NCBI RefSeq assembly: GCF_009708005.2
Contig: NZ_CP052757.1
Location: forward strand, 3,162,001 to 3,226,000
Length of the DNA: 64,000 nt
DNA from: Cellulosimicrobium protaetiae
Lineage (GTDB): Bacteria; Actinomycetota; Actinomycetes; Actinomycetales; Cellulomonadaceae
Direction: 5' to 3'
Numbering within the stretch: the stretch's first letter is position 1; each line of letters begins with the position of its first letter. The translations under genes were made by a program, and so were the position numbers. The notes beneath the pieces are model-generated. The model did not search any database. It saw only the letters and a list, made by a program, of their open reading frames with translations, and was not told where the DNA came from. Shown piece after piece: positions 43,804 through 51,015 of the stretch.

Positions 43804-43871
43804 GCGGCTCCACCCCGCGGCGAGGCAGGACCGACCGCGGTGGCGATCCGGGACGGACCGCGCCGCGGGAC

Positions 43872-43916
43872 CGTGGACGGGAGACGTCGACGGGTGCGTC
43901 GACGGAGCGTCGACGG
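43872..43916 (+). repeat. CGTCGACGG direct repeats upstream of the exporter
   Basis: CGTCGACGG occurs at 43885-43893, 43897-43905 and 43908-43916, and a one-mismatch copy CGTGGACGG at 43872-43880. Spacings are 13, 12 and 11 bases, close to a helical turn. The core CGTCGACG is itself a palindrome. The array sits 71 bases before the permease start. Confidence 0.6.
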
Positions 43917-43986
43917 GAGACCGGGACGCCGTCCGCCCGCACCCGCCCGTCTGCCCCTGCCACCCGACACCTCGGAGGTCGTCCCC

Positions 43987-45108
43987 GTGTTCCTCGCCCT
44001 GCGCGACCTGCGCCACGCCCGTGGTCGCTTCGCGCTCATGATCGCGGTCGTCGCGCTCATCACGTTCCTCGTCGCGTTCCTCGCGGCCCTCACCGCCGGC
44101 CTCGGCCGCGCGAGCACGTCCGCCGTGACCGGCCTGCCCGTGGACCGGGTCGCGTTCTCGCCCCCGGCCGAGGGCGCCTCGCCGACCTTCACCGAGTCCG
44201 AGGTCACCGCCGCGCAGCAGGAGGCCTGGACCGACCTCCCCGGCGTGCGGGCCGCGGAGCCGCTCGGCGTCGCGACCGTGCGCGCGTCCGGCGAGAGCAC
44301 CGCCGCCGTCACCGCGTTCGGCGTCCGACCGGGATCGGGCCTGGTGCCGGGGGCGGGTGGCGGGGACGCCGACGTCTCCGCCGGGACGGTCGTGCTCTCG
44401 CGCGGCGCCGCCGACGCCCTGGGCGCGGACGTCGGCGACCGGGTCGGCGCCGGCCCGCTCGACCTGCGCGTCGCCGCGGTCGCGGACGTCGAGGCCGACT
44501 TCGCCCACACGCCCGTCGTGTGGGTCTCCCTCGACGACTGGCAGGCGGTCGGCGCGCGCGGCGGCACCGCTGCGGGCGACGCGCAGGAGGGCCCGACCGC
44601 GACCGTCGTCGCGCTCCGGTTCGGCGACGACCCGCCGTCGGCGGACGCGCTCGTCGCGACCGACGCGGAGGTCGGGACGGTCACCGCGACGCCGCGCGAG
44701 GCGCGCTCGGCCATCTCCTCGTTCACCGCCGAGAACCTCTCGCTGACGCTCATGCAGGTGTTCCTCCTCGCCATCTCCGCGCTCGTCGTCGGCGCCTTCT
44801 TCACCGTCTGGACCATCCAGCGCGCGGGCGACGTCGCCGTGCTGCGCGCGCTCGGTGCCTCGACGCGCTACCTCCTGCGCGACGCGATCGGGCAGGCGGG
44901 CGTCGTGCTCGCCGTCGGCGTCGGGCTGGGCACGGCGCTCGCGACCGGGGCGGGGCTGCTCGCCGCGCGAGTCATGCCCGTCGTCGTCGACCTCTCGACC
45001 ACGCTCGCCCCCGCCGTCGTGCTCGTCGCGCTCGGCGGGATCGGGGCGGTGCTCGCGGTGACGCGTGTCGCGCGCGTGGACCCGCACGCCGCCCTCGCCG
45101 CGCGCTGA
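43987..45108 (+). CDS. FtsX/MacB-type ABC permease, HrtB-like
   Basis: A 373-residue membrane protein with one helix at the N-terminus (LRHARGRFALMIAVVALITF), a large external domain of about 220 residues, and three C-terminal helices of the FtsX fold. The segments ISALVVGAFFTVWTIQR and GDVAVLRALGAS strongly resemble the corynebacterial haem exporter permease HrtB. It would dimerise with its ATPase to push haem or another membrane-borne toxin outward. The GTG at 43987 has CGGAGG upstream. The gene is first in its operon, divergent from a ChrSA-like two-component pair. Export of an antimicrobial peptide is the main alternative. Confidence 0.85.
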   Translation: MFLALRDLRHARGRFALMIAVVALITFLVAFLAALTAGLGRASTSAVTGLPVDRVAFSPPAEGASPTFTESEVTAAQQEAWTDLPGVRAAEPLGVATVRASGESTAAVTAFGVRPGSGLVPGAGGGDADVSAGTVVLSRGAADALGADVGDRVGAGPLDLRVAAVADVEADFAHTPVVWVSLDDWQAVGARGGTAAGDAQEGPTATVVALRFGDDPPSADALVATDAEVGTVTATPREARSAISSFTAENLSLTLMQVFLLAISALVVGAFFTVWTIQRAGDVAVLRALGASTRYLLRDAIGQAGVVLAVGVGLGTALATGAGLLAARVMPVVVDLSTTLAPAVVLVALGGIGAVLAVTRVARVDPHAALAAR

Positions 45109-45183
45109 CCCGGCGTCCCGCTCCCCTCGCCCCCGACCGTCGCCGACATCCCCGCACCCGACCCGAGAACCCAGGAGCTCCCC

Positions 45184-45930
45184 GTGGACCTCATGCTCGA
45201 CCGCATCCGCCTCGCCTACCCCGACGGCGACGGCGTCCTCGTCGCCGTGGACGACGTCTCGCTCACCGTGCCCTCGGGCACCACGACGGCGCTCCTCGGC
45301 CCGTCCGGAGCCGGCAAGTCCAGCCTGCTCGCCGTCGCCGCGACCCTCACCCCGCCCACGTCGGGAGTCGTGCGGGTCGGCGAGGACGTCGTCGCCGCGC
45401 CGCTCTCCGGACCCGGCGCCCCGGCGACGGGTCGCGGGGCCCGCCGTCGGGCGCGACGGGCGGCCGACCGGGCGGCCGCCCTGCGCCGCGAGCGCATCGG
45501 GATCGTGTTCCAGCAGCCGCAGCTCGTGGCCTCCCTCACCGTGCTGGAGCAGCTCGAGCTCATGAGCCACCTGCGGGGCCGACCCGCGGCGTCGCGCCGC
45601 GCGCACGCGCTCGCCCTGCTCGACGCGGTCGGGGTCGCCGACCGCGCGGACCGCCGCCCGGAGCACCTCTCGGGCGGTCAGCGCCAGCGGGTCGCGATCG
45701 CGCGCGCGCTCATGAACGACCCCGAGGTGCTCCTCGTCGACGAGCCCACCTCCGCGCTCGACCACGAGCGCGGCGTGCAGGTCGTCGAGCTCGTGGTGCG
45801 GCTCGCGCGCGAGCTCGACGCCGCGACGCTGCTCGTCACGCACGACGAGGCGACGCTCGACCCCGTCGACGCGCGCGTGCACATGGCGGACGGGCGCCTC
45901 GTCGCGGCCCCGGCACCCGCCCGGGTCTGA
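45184..45930 (+). CDS. ABC transporter ATP-binding protein, HrtA-like
   Basis: A 248-residue ATPase of the MacB/LolD/HrtA type. Walker A is GPSGAGKS at residues 39-46, the signature [15 protein letters not shown], Walker [14 protein letters not shown] and H-loop LVTHDEA. An Arg/Ala-rich insert of about 25 residues follows the first third ([15 protein letters not shown]), unlike most relatives. The GTG is preceded by AGGAG. It follows the permease after 75 bases and would energise it. Substrate is inferred from the haem-exporter resemblance of the permease. Confidence 0.88.
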   Translation: MDLMLDRIRLAYPDGDGVLVAVDDVSLTVPSGTTTALLGPSGAGKSSLLAVAATLTPPTSGVVRVGEDVVAAPLSGPGAPATGRGARRRARRAADRAAALRRERIGIVFQQPQLVASLTVLEQLELMSHLRGRPAASRRAHALALLDAVGVADRADRRPEHLSGGQRQRVAIARALMNDPEVLLVDEPTSALDHERGVQVVELVVRLARELDAATLLVTHDEATLDPVDARVHMADGRLVAAPAPARV

Positions 45931-45988
45931 GGTCGCAGGCCTGACGCGCCGGGCGAGGGCTCAGGTCCCGACGGCGGAGCGGCGCCCG

Positions 45989-47575
45989 TCAGCGTGCCGC
46001 GCGCACGTGGGTCGCGACCGCGAGCGCCACCACGGCCACGAGCGCCTGGGCGAGGACGGCTCCCCAGCCCGCGGTGCCCACGAGCAGCGCGACACCGAGG
46101 GGGACGGCGCCGAGGACCGCGACGTCCGGGCCCTTGCGCAGCACGGCGGCAGCCCCCGTGGGCACGCCGCCCGCGGGGGTCGCGAGGAGCGGGCCGCCCC
46201 AGTTCGGCGGCTCGCGGTAGGCGCTGCGCACGGCGGCGGCTCCCTGCACGACGGCCGTGAGCGTCGCGAGCGCCGCCCAGCGCGCGTCGCCCGACGCGAC
46301 GACGAGCGGCGCCGACCCGGCGAGGAGGCACACGGCCGCCGTGAGCGTCGGGACGACGGCGCGCGCGAGCCGGGTCCAGCGCGCGGCGAGCGGCACGAGG
46401 GTGTCGACGACGGGCGCCATCTCCGCGGTGCGCGCGCCCTCCGCCCCGAGCACGGCCGCGCCGAGCCCCACCGCGACCAGCACGGCGAAGAGACCGAACC
46501 CGGACCCGAGGCCGGGGACCTGCTGCGCGACGACCGTCAGCGCCCCGAGCCCGACGAGCTGCGCGAGGGCGGACGGGCTGCGCCCGAGGAGCACGAGGTC
46601 GGCCGCGACGACCGCGCCGAACGCCCCGCGCACCGCGCGGAACCGGTGCGGTCGTCGCACGCGCACCCGCGCCGCCCCGGCGCGGCGCAGCGCGCGGCCG
46701 AGGTCGCGCGTGTCGAACGAGAGCACCGCGCCGCCCACCTGGTCCGCGACGGAGCTCTGCGCGCGCAGGACCGTCGCGCCGAGCGACTCCAGGTCCCGCC
46801 ACCAGCGGAGCACGAGCACCGCGGCCACCGCGAGGAGCCCGAGCGCGACCAGCGGTGGAGCGGCGAGAGCGGGCAGCCCGGAGCGTCCCGCGACGACGAG
46901 GGCGAGGCCCGCGACCGGCACGGCCGCGACGGCCACGTCGCTCGCGCGAGCGAGGGCGCCGGACGCGCGCGGGGACGGCTGCACGAGACCCGCGACCGCC
47001 ACGAGCAGGAGGCCGAGCGCGCCGCCCGTGAGCGCGGCGCGCAGCGCGGGAGCGACGTCGAGCCCCGCGGCGACGGACACCGCGGCGGTGCCGACCGCGC
47101 CCAGGACGCCACCCAGCAGCACGGCCCGGACGAACGACGGCGAGACCAGCCCGCGCCGGTCCGCGGGCGTCGGGACCCACCAGCGCACCCCGCCGCTCCC
47201 CGCACCCACGGGGCCGAGGCGCACGGCCGTGCCGGTGAGGAAGGCGAGCAGTGCGGAGGCCCCGAGCGCCTGGACCGCGCCCGGCCCGAGCACCGGCGTC
47301 CCGGCCGTCGCGCCGGGGTCGAGGGTCGAGCGCAGCATCGAGGCGAGCCCGACGACCCAGCCGGTGGCGAGCGCGACGGACACGACCGCGTAGGCGACGT
47401 CCACCACGATCTCCCCCGGGCCGGCGTCGGCTCGCGCGGCCGCGGCACGCGCGGTGAGACGTCGCAGCTCGCGCCCGGTGAGGAGCTCGTCGGGGTCCGT
47501 CCGCAGGGCACCGACCGTCTGGGTGCCCGGTTCCACGGGGTGCGTCGCCGCCGGTGGCCCGTCGGGGTCCGTCAC
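45989..47575 (-). CDS. DUF6297 family multi-pass membrane protein
   Basis: A 528-residue protein with 10-12 hydrophobic segments, split into two halves by a cytoplasmic region around residues 265-310 (VLRWWRDLESLGATVLRAQSS). It matches the actinobacterial DUF6297 type found next to ABC ATPases, and is probably the membrane part of an exporter. The GTG start lies two bases after the stop of the ATPase gene, so they form one unit. It converges with the HrtA-like gene. No substrate can be deduced. Confidence 0.75.
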   Translation of the reverse strand: MTDPDGPPAATHPVEPGTQTVGALRTDPDELLTGRELRRLTARAAAARADAGPGEIVVDVAYAVVSVALATGWVVGLASMLRSTLDPGATAGTPVLGPGAVQALGASALLAFLTGTAVRLGPVGAGSGGVRWWVPTPADRRGLVSPSFVRAVLLGGVLGAVGTAAVSVAAGLDVAPALRAALTGGALGLLLVAVAGLVQPSPRASGALARASDVAVAAVPVAGLALVVAGRSGLPALAAPPLVALGLLAVAAVLVLRWWRDLESLGATVLRAQSSVADQVGGAVLSFDTRDLGRALRRAGAARVRVRRPHRFRAVRGAFGAVVAADLVLLGRSPSALAQLVGLGALTVVAQQVPGLGSGFGLFAVLVAVGLGAAVLGAEGARTAEMAPVVDTLVPLAARWTRLARAVVPTLTAAVCLLAGSAPLVVASGDARWAALATLTAVVQGAAAVRSAYREPPNWGGPLLATPAGGVPTGAAAVLRKGPDVAVLGAVPLGVALLVGTAGWGAVLAQALVAVVALAVATHVRAAR

Positions 47576-47577
47576 GA

Positions 47578-48270
47578 TCAGCGCACCGCCAGGAGCGCGT
47601 CGTGGGTGTCCGCCGGGTCGAGCGCGACGCACGCGCCGTCACCGACCAGCAGGCCGCGCGCGCCCGTCCGCGCGACGAGCTCCGGGTCGTGCGTGGCGAG
47701 GACGACCGCGACGCCGCTGCGCGCGTCGTCGACCAGCAGCCCGGCGAGACGCTCCCGCATCCCGGGGTCGAGGCGCTGCTCGGGCTCGTCGAGCACGAGC
47801 AGCTCGCGGGGCCGCACGAGACCCGAGGCGAGCAGGAAGCGACGGCGCTGGCCCGAGGACAGCGCCGAGGGCAGCGACCTCCCCTGCTCCGCGATCCCGA
47901 ACCGGTCCAGGAGCTCGTCCACCGCCGCGCCCGCGCCGACCACCCCGTGCCCGCGCGCGACGAGGACGAGGTGCTCGCGCACGGTGAGCGCCGGGAAGAA
48001 CGCGTCGTCGTCGAGCACGCCCGCGACCCGGGCGCGGAAGCCGCGCTCGCGCTCGTCCACGTCGCGGCCGAAGGCACGGACGGTGCCGCCGAGCGGGGGC
48101 TGCAGACCGAGCACGGTGCGCAGGAGCGTCGACTTCCCGCTGCCGTTCGCGCCGATGACGACGACCAGCTCCCCGGGGCGCACGGTGAGGTCGACGGGCG
48201 CGCACACGGCCACGTCGGCGTATCCGACACGGAGCGCGCGCGCCTCGAGCACGGGTGCCTGGGCCGCCAC
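47578..48270 (-). CDS. ABC transporter ATP-binding protein
   Basis: A 230-residue ATPase with Walker A GANGSGKST, a slightly degenerate signature LSSGQRRRF in place of LSGGQ, Walker B ELLVLDEPEQRLD, and H-loop LATHDPE. The form resembles exporters of the CcmA/YxlF type. The GTG is two bases after the ribF stop, and DUF6297 begins two bases after its own stop, so the three genes are one transcript with likely coupled translation. The link to ribF need not be functional. Confidence 0.85.
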   Translation of the reverse strand: MAAQAPVLEARALRVGYADVAVCAPVDLTVRPGELVVVIGANGSGKSTLLRTVLGLQPPLGGTVRAFGRDVDERERGFRARVAGVLDDDAFFPALTVREHLVLVARGHGVVGAGAAVDELLDRFGIAEQGRSLPSALSSGQRRRFLLASGLVRPRELLVLDEPEQRLDPGMRERLAGLLVDDARSGVAVVLATHDPELVARTGARGLLVGDGACVALDPADTHDALLAVR

Positions 48271-48272
48271 GG

Positions 48273-49307
48273 TCAGGCCCCCGGGGTCGTCGCGACCGGC
48301 TCCCCGCCGGCTCCGGCGAGGATCTCGCGGGCGCGGACGACGTCGTCGTGCATCTGCGCGACGAGCGGATCGATGCCGTCGAACCGCAGCGTGGGGCGCA
48401 GCCGCTCGACCAGCTCGAGGACGACGTCCTCGTCGTACAGGTCGAGGTCGGAGCGGTCGAGGACGTACGCCTCCACGCGCCGCTCGACGCCGTCGAAGGT
48501 GGGGTTGGTGCCGATCGAGATCGCGGCCGGGAGACGCACGTCGGCGTGCTCGGGGTCGGCGCCCGCGAGCTGCGGGCGCTCCAGCCACCCCGCGTACACG
48601 CCGTCGGCCGGGACCATGCCGCTGATCGCGCCGAGGTTCGCCGTCGGGAAGCCGAGCTCGCGGCCCCGCGCGTCGCCGTGCACGACCGTGCCCCGCACGC
48701 TGTGCGACCGACCGAGGATGCGGGCCGCCTCGCGCACGTCGCCGGCCGCGAGCAGGGCACGCACGCCCGTGGACGACCAGCGGACCTGCGAGTCGCCGGG
48801 AGTCGCCTCGTCGGTCACCGGCACACCCTGGTGCTGCCCGACGTCGTCGATCGCGACGACCTCGAAGCCGAACCGCGACCCGAGCTCGACCATGGTCTCG
48901 ATCGTGCCCGCGTTGTCGCGGCCGAAGCGCACGTCGTGCCCGACGACGACCGTGCCGACCCGCAGCCCGTCGACCAGGAAGGTGCGCACGAACTCCTCCG
49001 GGGTCTGGCGCGCGAACTCGAGCGTGTACTCCACGAGCAGGACGGCGTCGAGGCCGGTCGCGGCGAGGAGCTCGACCCGGTCCGCGATCCCCGTGATGAG
49101 CTCCGGCGCGCTCTCCGGGCGGTGCACGACCGCGGGGTGCGGGTGGAACGTCACGGCGACGGCGCGCGCGTCACGCGCACGGGCGAGGTCGACGATCCGG
49201 CCGAGCACCTGGGCGTGGCCGCGGTGGACGCCGTCGAAGTTGCCGATCGTCACGACCGACGGGCCGAAACCCGGGGGAACCTGGCTCAGGTCCGTCCACA
49301 GGTGCAC
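48273..49307 (-). CDS. ribF: Bifunctional riboflavin kinase/FAD synthetase
   Basis: A 344-residue enzyme that makes FMN from riboflavin and then FAD. The N-terminal nucleotidyl-transferase domain shows VVTIGNFDGVHRGH and VVGHDVRFGRDNAG; the C-terminal kinase domain has GRELGFPTANLG and the block AISIGTNPTFDG. The GTG at 49307 has GAGGAG seven bases upstream and begins the family start HLWTDLSQVP. An exporter-like ATPase and DUF6297 follow in the same unit. A 10-base hairpin separates it from truB. Confidence 0.95.
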   Translation of the reverse strand: MHLWTDLSQVPPGFGPSVVTIGNFDGVHRGHAQVLGRIVDLARARDARAVAVTFHPHPAVVHRPESAPELITGIADRVELLAATGLDAVLLVEYTLEFARQTPEEFVRTFLVDGLRVGTVVVGHDVRFGRDNAGTIETMVELGSRFGFEVVAIDDVGQHQGVPVTDEATPGDSQVRWSSTGVRALLAAGDVREAARILGRSHSVRGTVVHGDARGRELGFPTANLGAISGMVPADGVYAGWLERPQLAGADPEHADVRLPAAISIGTNPTFDGVERRVEAYVLDRSDLDLYDEDVVLELVERLRPTLRFDGIDPLVAQMHDDVVRAREILAGAGGEPVATTPGA

Positions 49308-49356
49308 GCGAGAACTCCTCCGGTGAGGGGGTGGGTCGGGCGGCCGGCAGGGAGTC

Positions 49357-49397
49357 GTCGGCGCCGCTGGACAAGACTGCCACGCCACGGCGCCGAC
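49357..49397 (-). terminator. Hairpin between truB and ribF
   Basis: GTCGGCGCCG (49357-49366) and CGGCGCCGAC (49388-49397) are perfect 10-base arms with a 21-base loop, starting 15 bases after the truB stop. The ribF start lies 49 bases beyond, so a ribF promoter should lie in or after the loop. Confidence 0.6.
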
Positions 49398-49412
49398 GCC
49401 GAACCGAGCGCG

Positions 49413-50405
49413 TCAGGCGGGCGCCAGGACCAGCACGGGCTTCGCGAGGTCGGCGCCACCGCGACGCGTGTCCTCGACGAGCGCGACGAGCTCGCCCTCC
49501 GGGGAGACCGCCGCCGTCGTGCCCGGCGTCCCCGTCGCGGGGATCCACTGCCCGTACGACAGCGCCGTGGCCTCCTGGGGCGTGAGGTCGCGCACGGGGA
49601 ACGTCGCACGGGCGGCCGCGGCGAGCGGCAGCGTCGCGAGGACGCCGTCGCGGTCGGCCTGAGCCTCGAGCTCCTCGAGGGTCGAGGCGACGTCGAGCCC
49701 GTACCCGCCGACACGGGTGCGTCGCAGGGCCGTGAGGTGCCCGCCCACCCCGAGCGCCGCGCCGAGGTCGCGCGCGAGCGCGCGGACGTACGTGCCGGAC
49801 GACACGGTCACGGCGACGTCGACGTCGAGGGCGGGGGACGCGTCGTCGGGCAGGACGGGCTCGTGTGCCGCCTCCCCCGGGCGAACCGGGCGGACGTCGA
49901 GGACCTCGAAGCGCGAGACGACGACGGGGCGCGCCGCGAGCGCGACGTCCTCGCCCGCGCGGGCGCGGGCATAGGCGCGCTTCCCGTCGACCTTGATCGC
50001 GCTCACGGTGCTCGGCACCTGGAGGATCTCGCCCGTGAGGTCGGCGATCGCGCGGTCGAGGTCGGCGCGCCCCACGCCGGACGCGTCGGCGCGCGCGACG
50101 ACCTCGCCCTCGGCGTCGTCGGTCGTCGTGGCGGCGCCCAGGCGGATCGTCGCGTCGTAGTCCTTGTCGGCTCCCACGACGTACGTCAGGAGCTTGGTCG
50201 CGCGGCCGACCCCGAGCACGAGGACGCCCGTCGCCATCGGGTCGAGCGTGCCGGCGTGCCCGACCTTGCGGGTGCCCGCGAGCCGGCGCCCGCGCCCCAC
50301 GACGTCGTGGCTCGTCCAGCCGCCCGGCTTGTCGACGACGACGAGACCGTCCGGCGCGACGGGTCGTCGTGCCGGACGGTCTGTCGCGGGAGGGCGTCCG
50401 CCCAC
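49413..50405 (-). CDS. truB: tRNA pseudouridine(55) synthase TruB
   Basis: TruB makes pseudouridine 55 in the T-loop of tRNAs. The 330-residue protein has the TruB motif KVGHAGTLDPMATGVL with the catalytic Asp, then DKDYDATIRLG, the KxxGxxAY-like KVDGKRAYARAR, and SSGTYVRALARDLG; a PUA-like tail follows. The GTG at 50405 is five bases after the rbfA stop, so the genes are co-transcribed. The start region (GGRPPATDRPARRP) is a short disordered extension. Confidence 0.95.
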   Translation of the reverse strand: MGGRPPATDRPARRPVAPDGLVVVDKPGGWTSHDVVGRGRRLAGTRKVGHAGTLDPMATGVLVLGVGRATKLLTYVVGADKDYDATIRLGAATTTDDAEGEVVARADASGVGRADLDRAIADLTGEILQVPSTVSAIKVDGKRAYARARAGEDVALAARPVVVSRFEVLDVRPVRPGEAAHEPVLPDDASPALDVDVAVTVSSGTYVRALARDLGAALGVGGHLTALRRTRVGGYGLDVASTLEELEAQADRDGVLATLPLAAAARATFPVRDLTPQEATALSYGQWIPATGTPGTTAAVSPEGELVALVEDTRRGGADLAKPVLVLAPA

Positions 50406-50409
50406 GCGC

Positions 50410-50874
50410 TCAGCCCCGGTCGTCGCCGGCGTCGGAGCCGGCGTCGGCCTCGGCGTCCTCCGACGACCGGTACGGGTCGGCGTCCCCGGCGAAGGCCTTG
50501 CCCTCGCGCAGGGCCGCGAGCTCGGCGTCGCGACGACGGGCCTCGACGAGCGCGGCGTCGAGGTGCGCCGCCGTCTCCGGGACCGAGTCGAGGTGGAACT
50601 CGATCGTCGGCGTGAGGCGGATCCCCGTCTGCTTGCCGACCTCGGACCGGATGAGGCCCTTCGCGCTGTCCAGCGCGGCGGCCGTCCCGGCCCGCTCCTC
50701 GTCCGTGCCGTACACGGTGTAGAACACGGACGCGTTCTGCAGGTCACCGGTCACGCGCACGTCCGTCACCGTGACGAACCCGAGGCGCGGGTCCTTGATC
50801 CGCGTGTCGAGCATCTGCGCGACGATCTCCTTGATGCGGTCGGCGAGCTTCCTCGCCCGAGGGTGGTCGACCAT
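50410..50874 (-). CDS. rbfA: 30S ribosome-binding factor RbfA
   Basis: A 154-residue assembly factor that binds 16S rRNA during late 30S maturation. The KH-like core runs from ARKLADRIKEIVAQML to PTIEFHLDSVPE; an acidic tail of about 30 residues (AEADAGSDAGDDRG) follows. The start has GAAAGGAAGAAG nearby. It follows infB after 141 bases that contain a very strong terminator, so rbfA-truB probably has its own promoter or depends on read-through. Confidence 0.95.
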   Translation of the reverse strand: MVDHPRARKLADRIKEIVAQMLDTRIKDPRLGFVTVTDVRVTGDLQNASVFYTVYGTDEERAGTAAALDSAKGLIRSEVGKQTGIRLTPTIEFHLDSVPETAAHLDAALVEARRRDAELAALREGKAFAGDADPYRSSEDAEADAGSDAGDDRG

Positions 50875-50966
50875 CTCTTCTTCCTTTCGTGCCGTGCGAC
50901 CGGCGACGGTCCCGACGACCGTACGCCGGACGGTCCCCGCCGGCCCGGCGGGATCCGGGGAGAGAA

Positions 50967-51007
50967 ACGCCCGGGGGCGGCCACGAACCGTGACCGCCCC
51001 CGGGCGT
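50967..51007 (-). terminator. infB terminator
   Basis: ACGCCCGGGGGCGG (50967-50980) and its exact reverse complement (50994-51007) form a 14-base stem; inside, CACG pairs with CGTG over AAC. Past the stem, the minus strand reads TTTCTCT, a weak T-tract. It starts eight bases after the infB stop. Confidence 0.85.
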
Positions 51008-51015
51008 GACGAGCG

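Noticed and set aside
45931-45988. CTGACG/CGTCAG hairpin between the convergent HrtA-like and DUF6297 genes
   Set aside because: Only six bases pair at the ends of a long loop, and the inner arms do not match, so a terminator is not supported.
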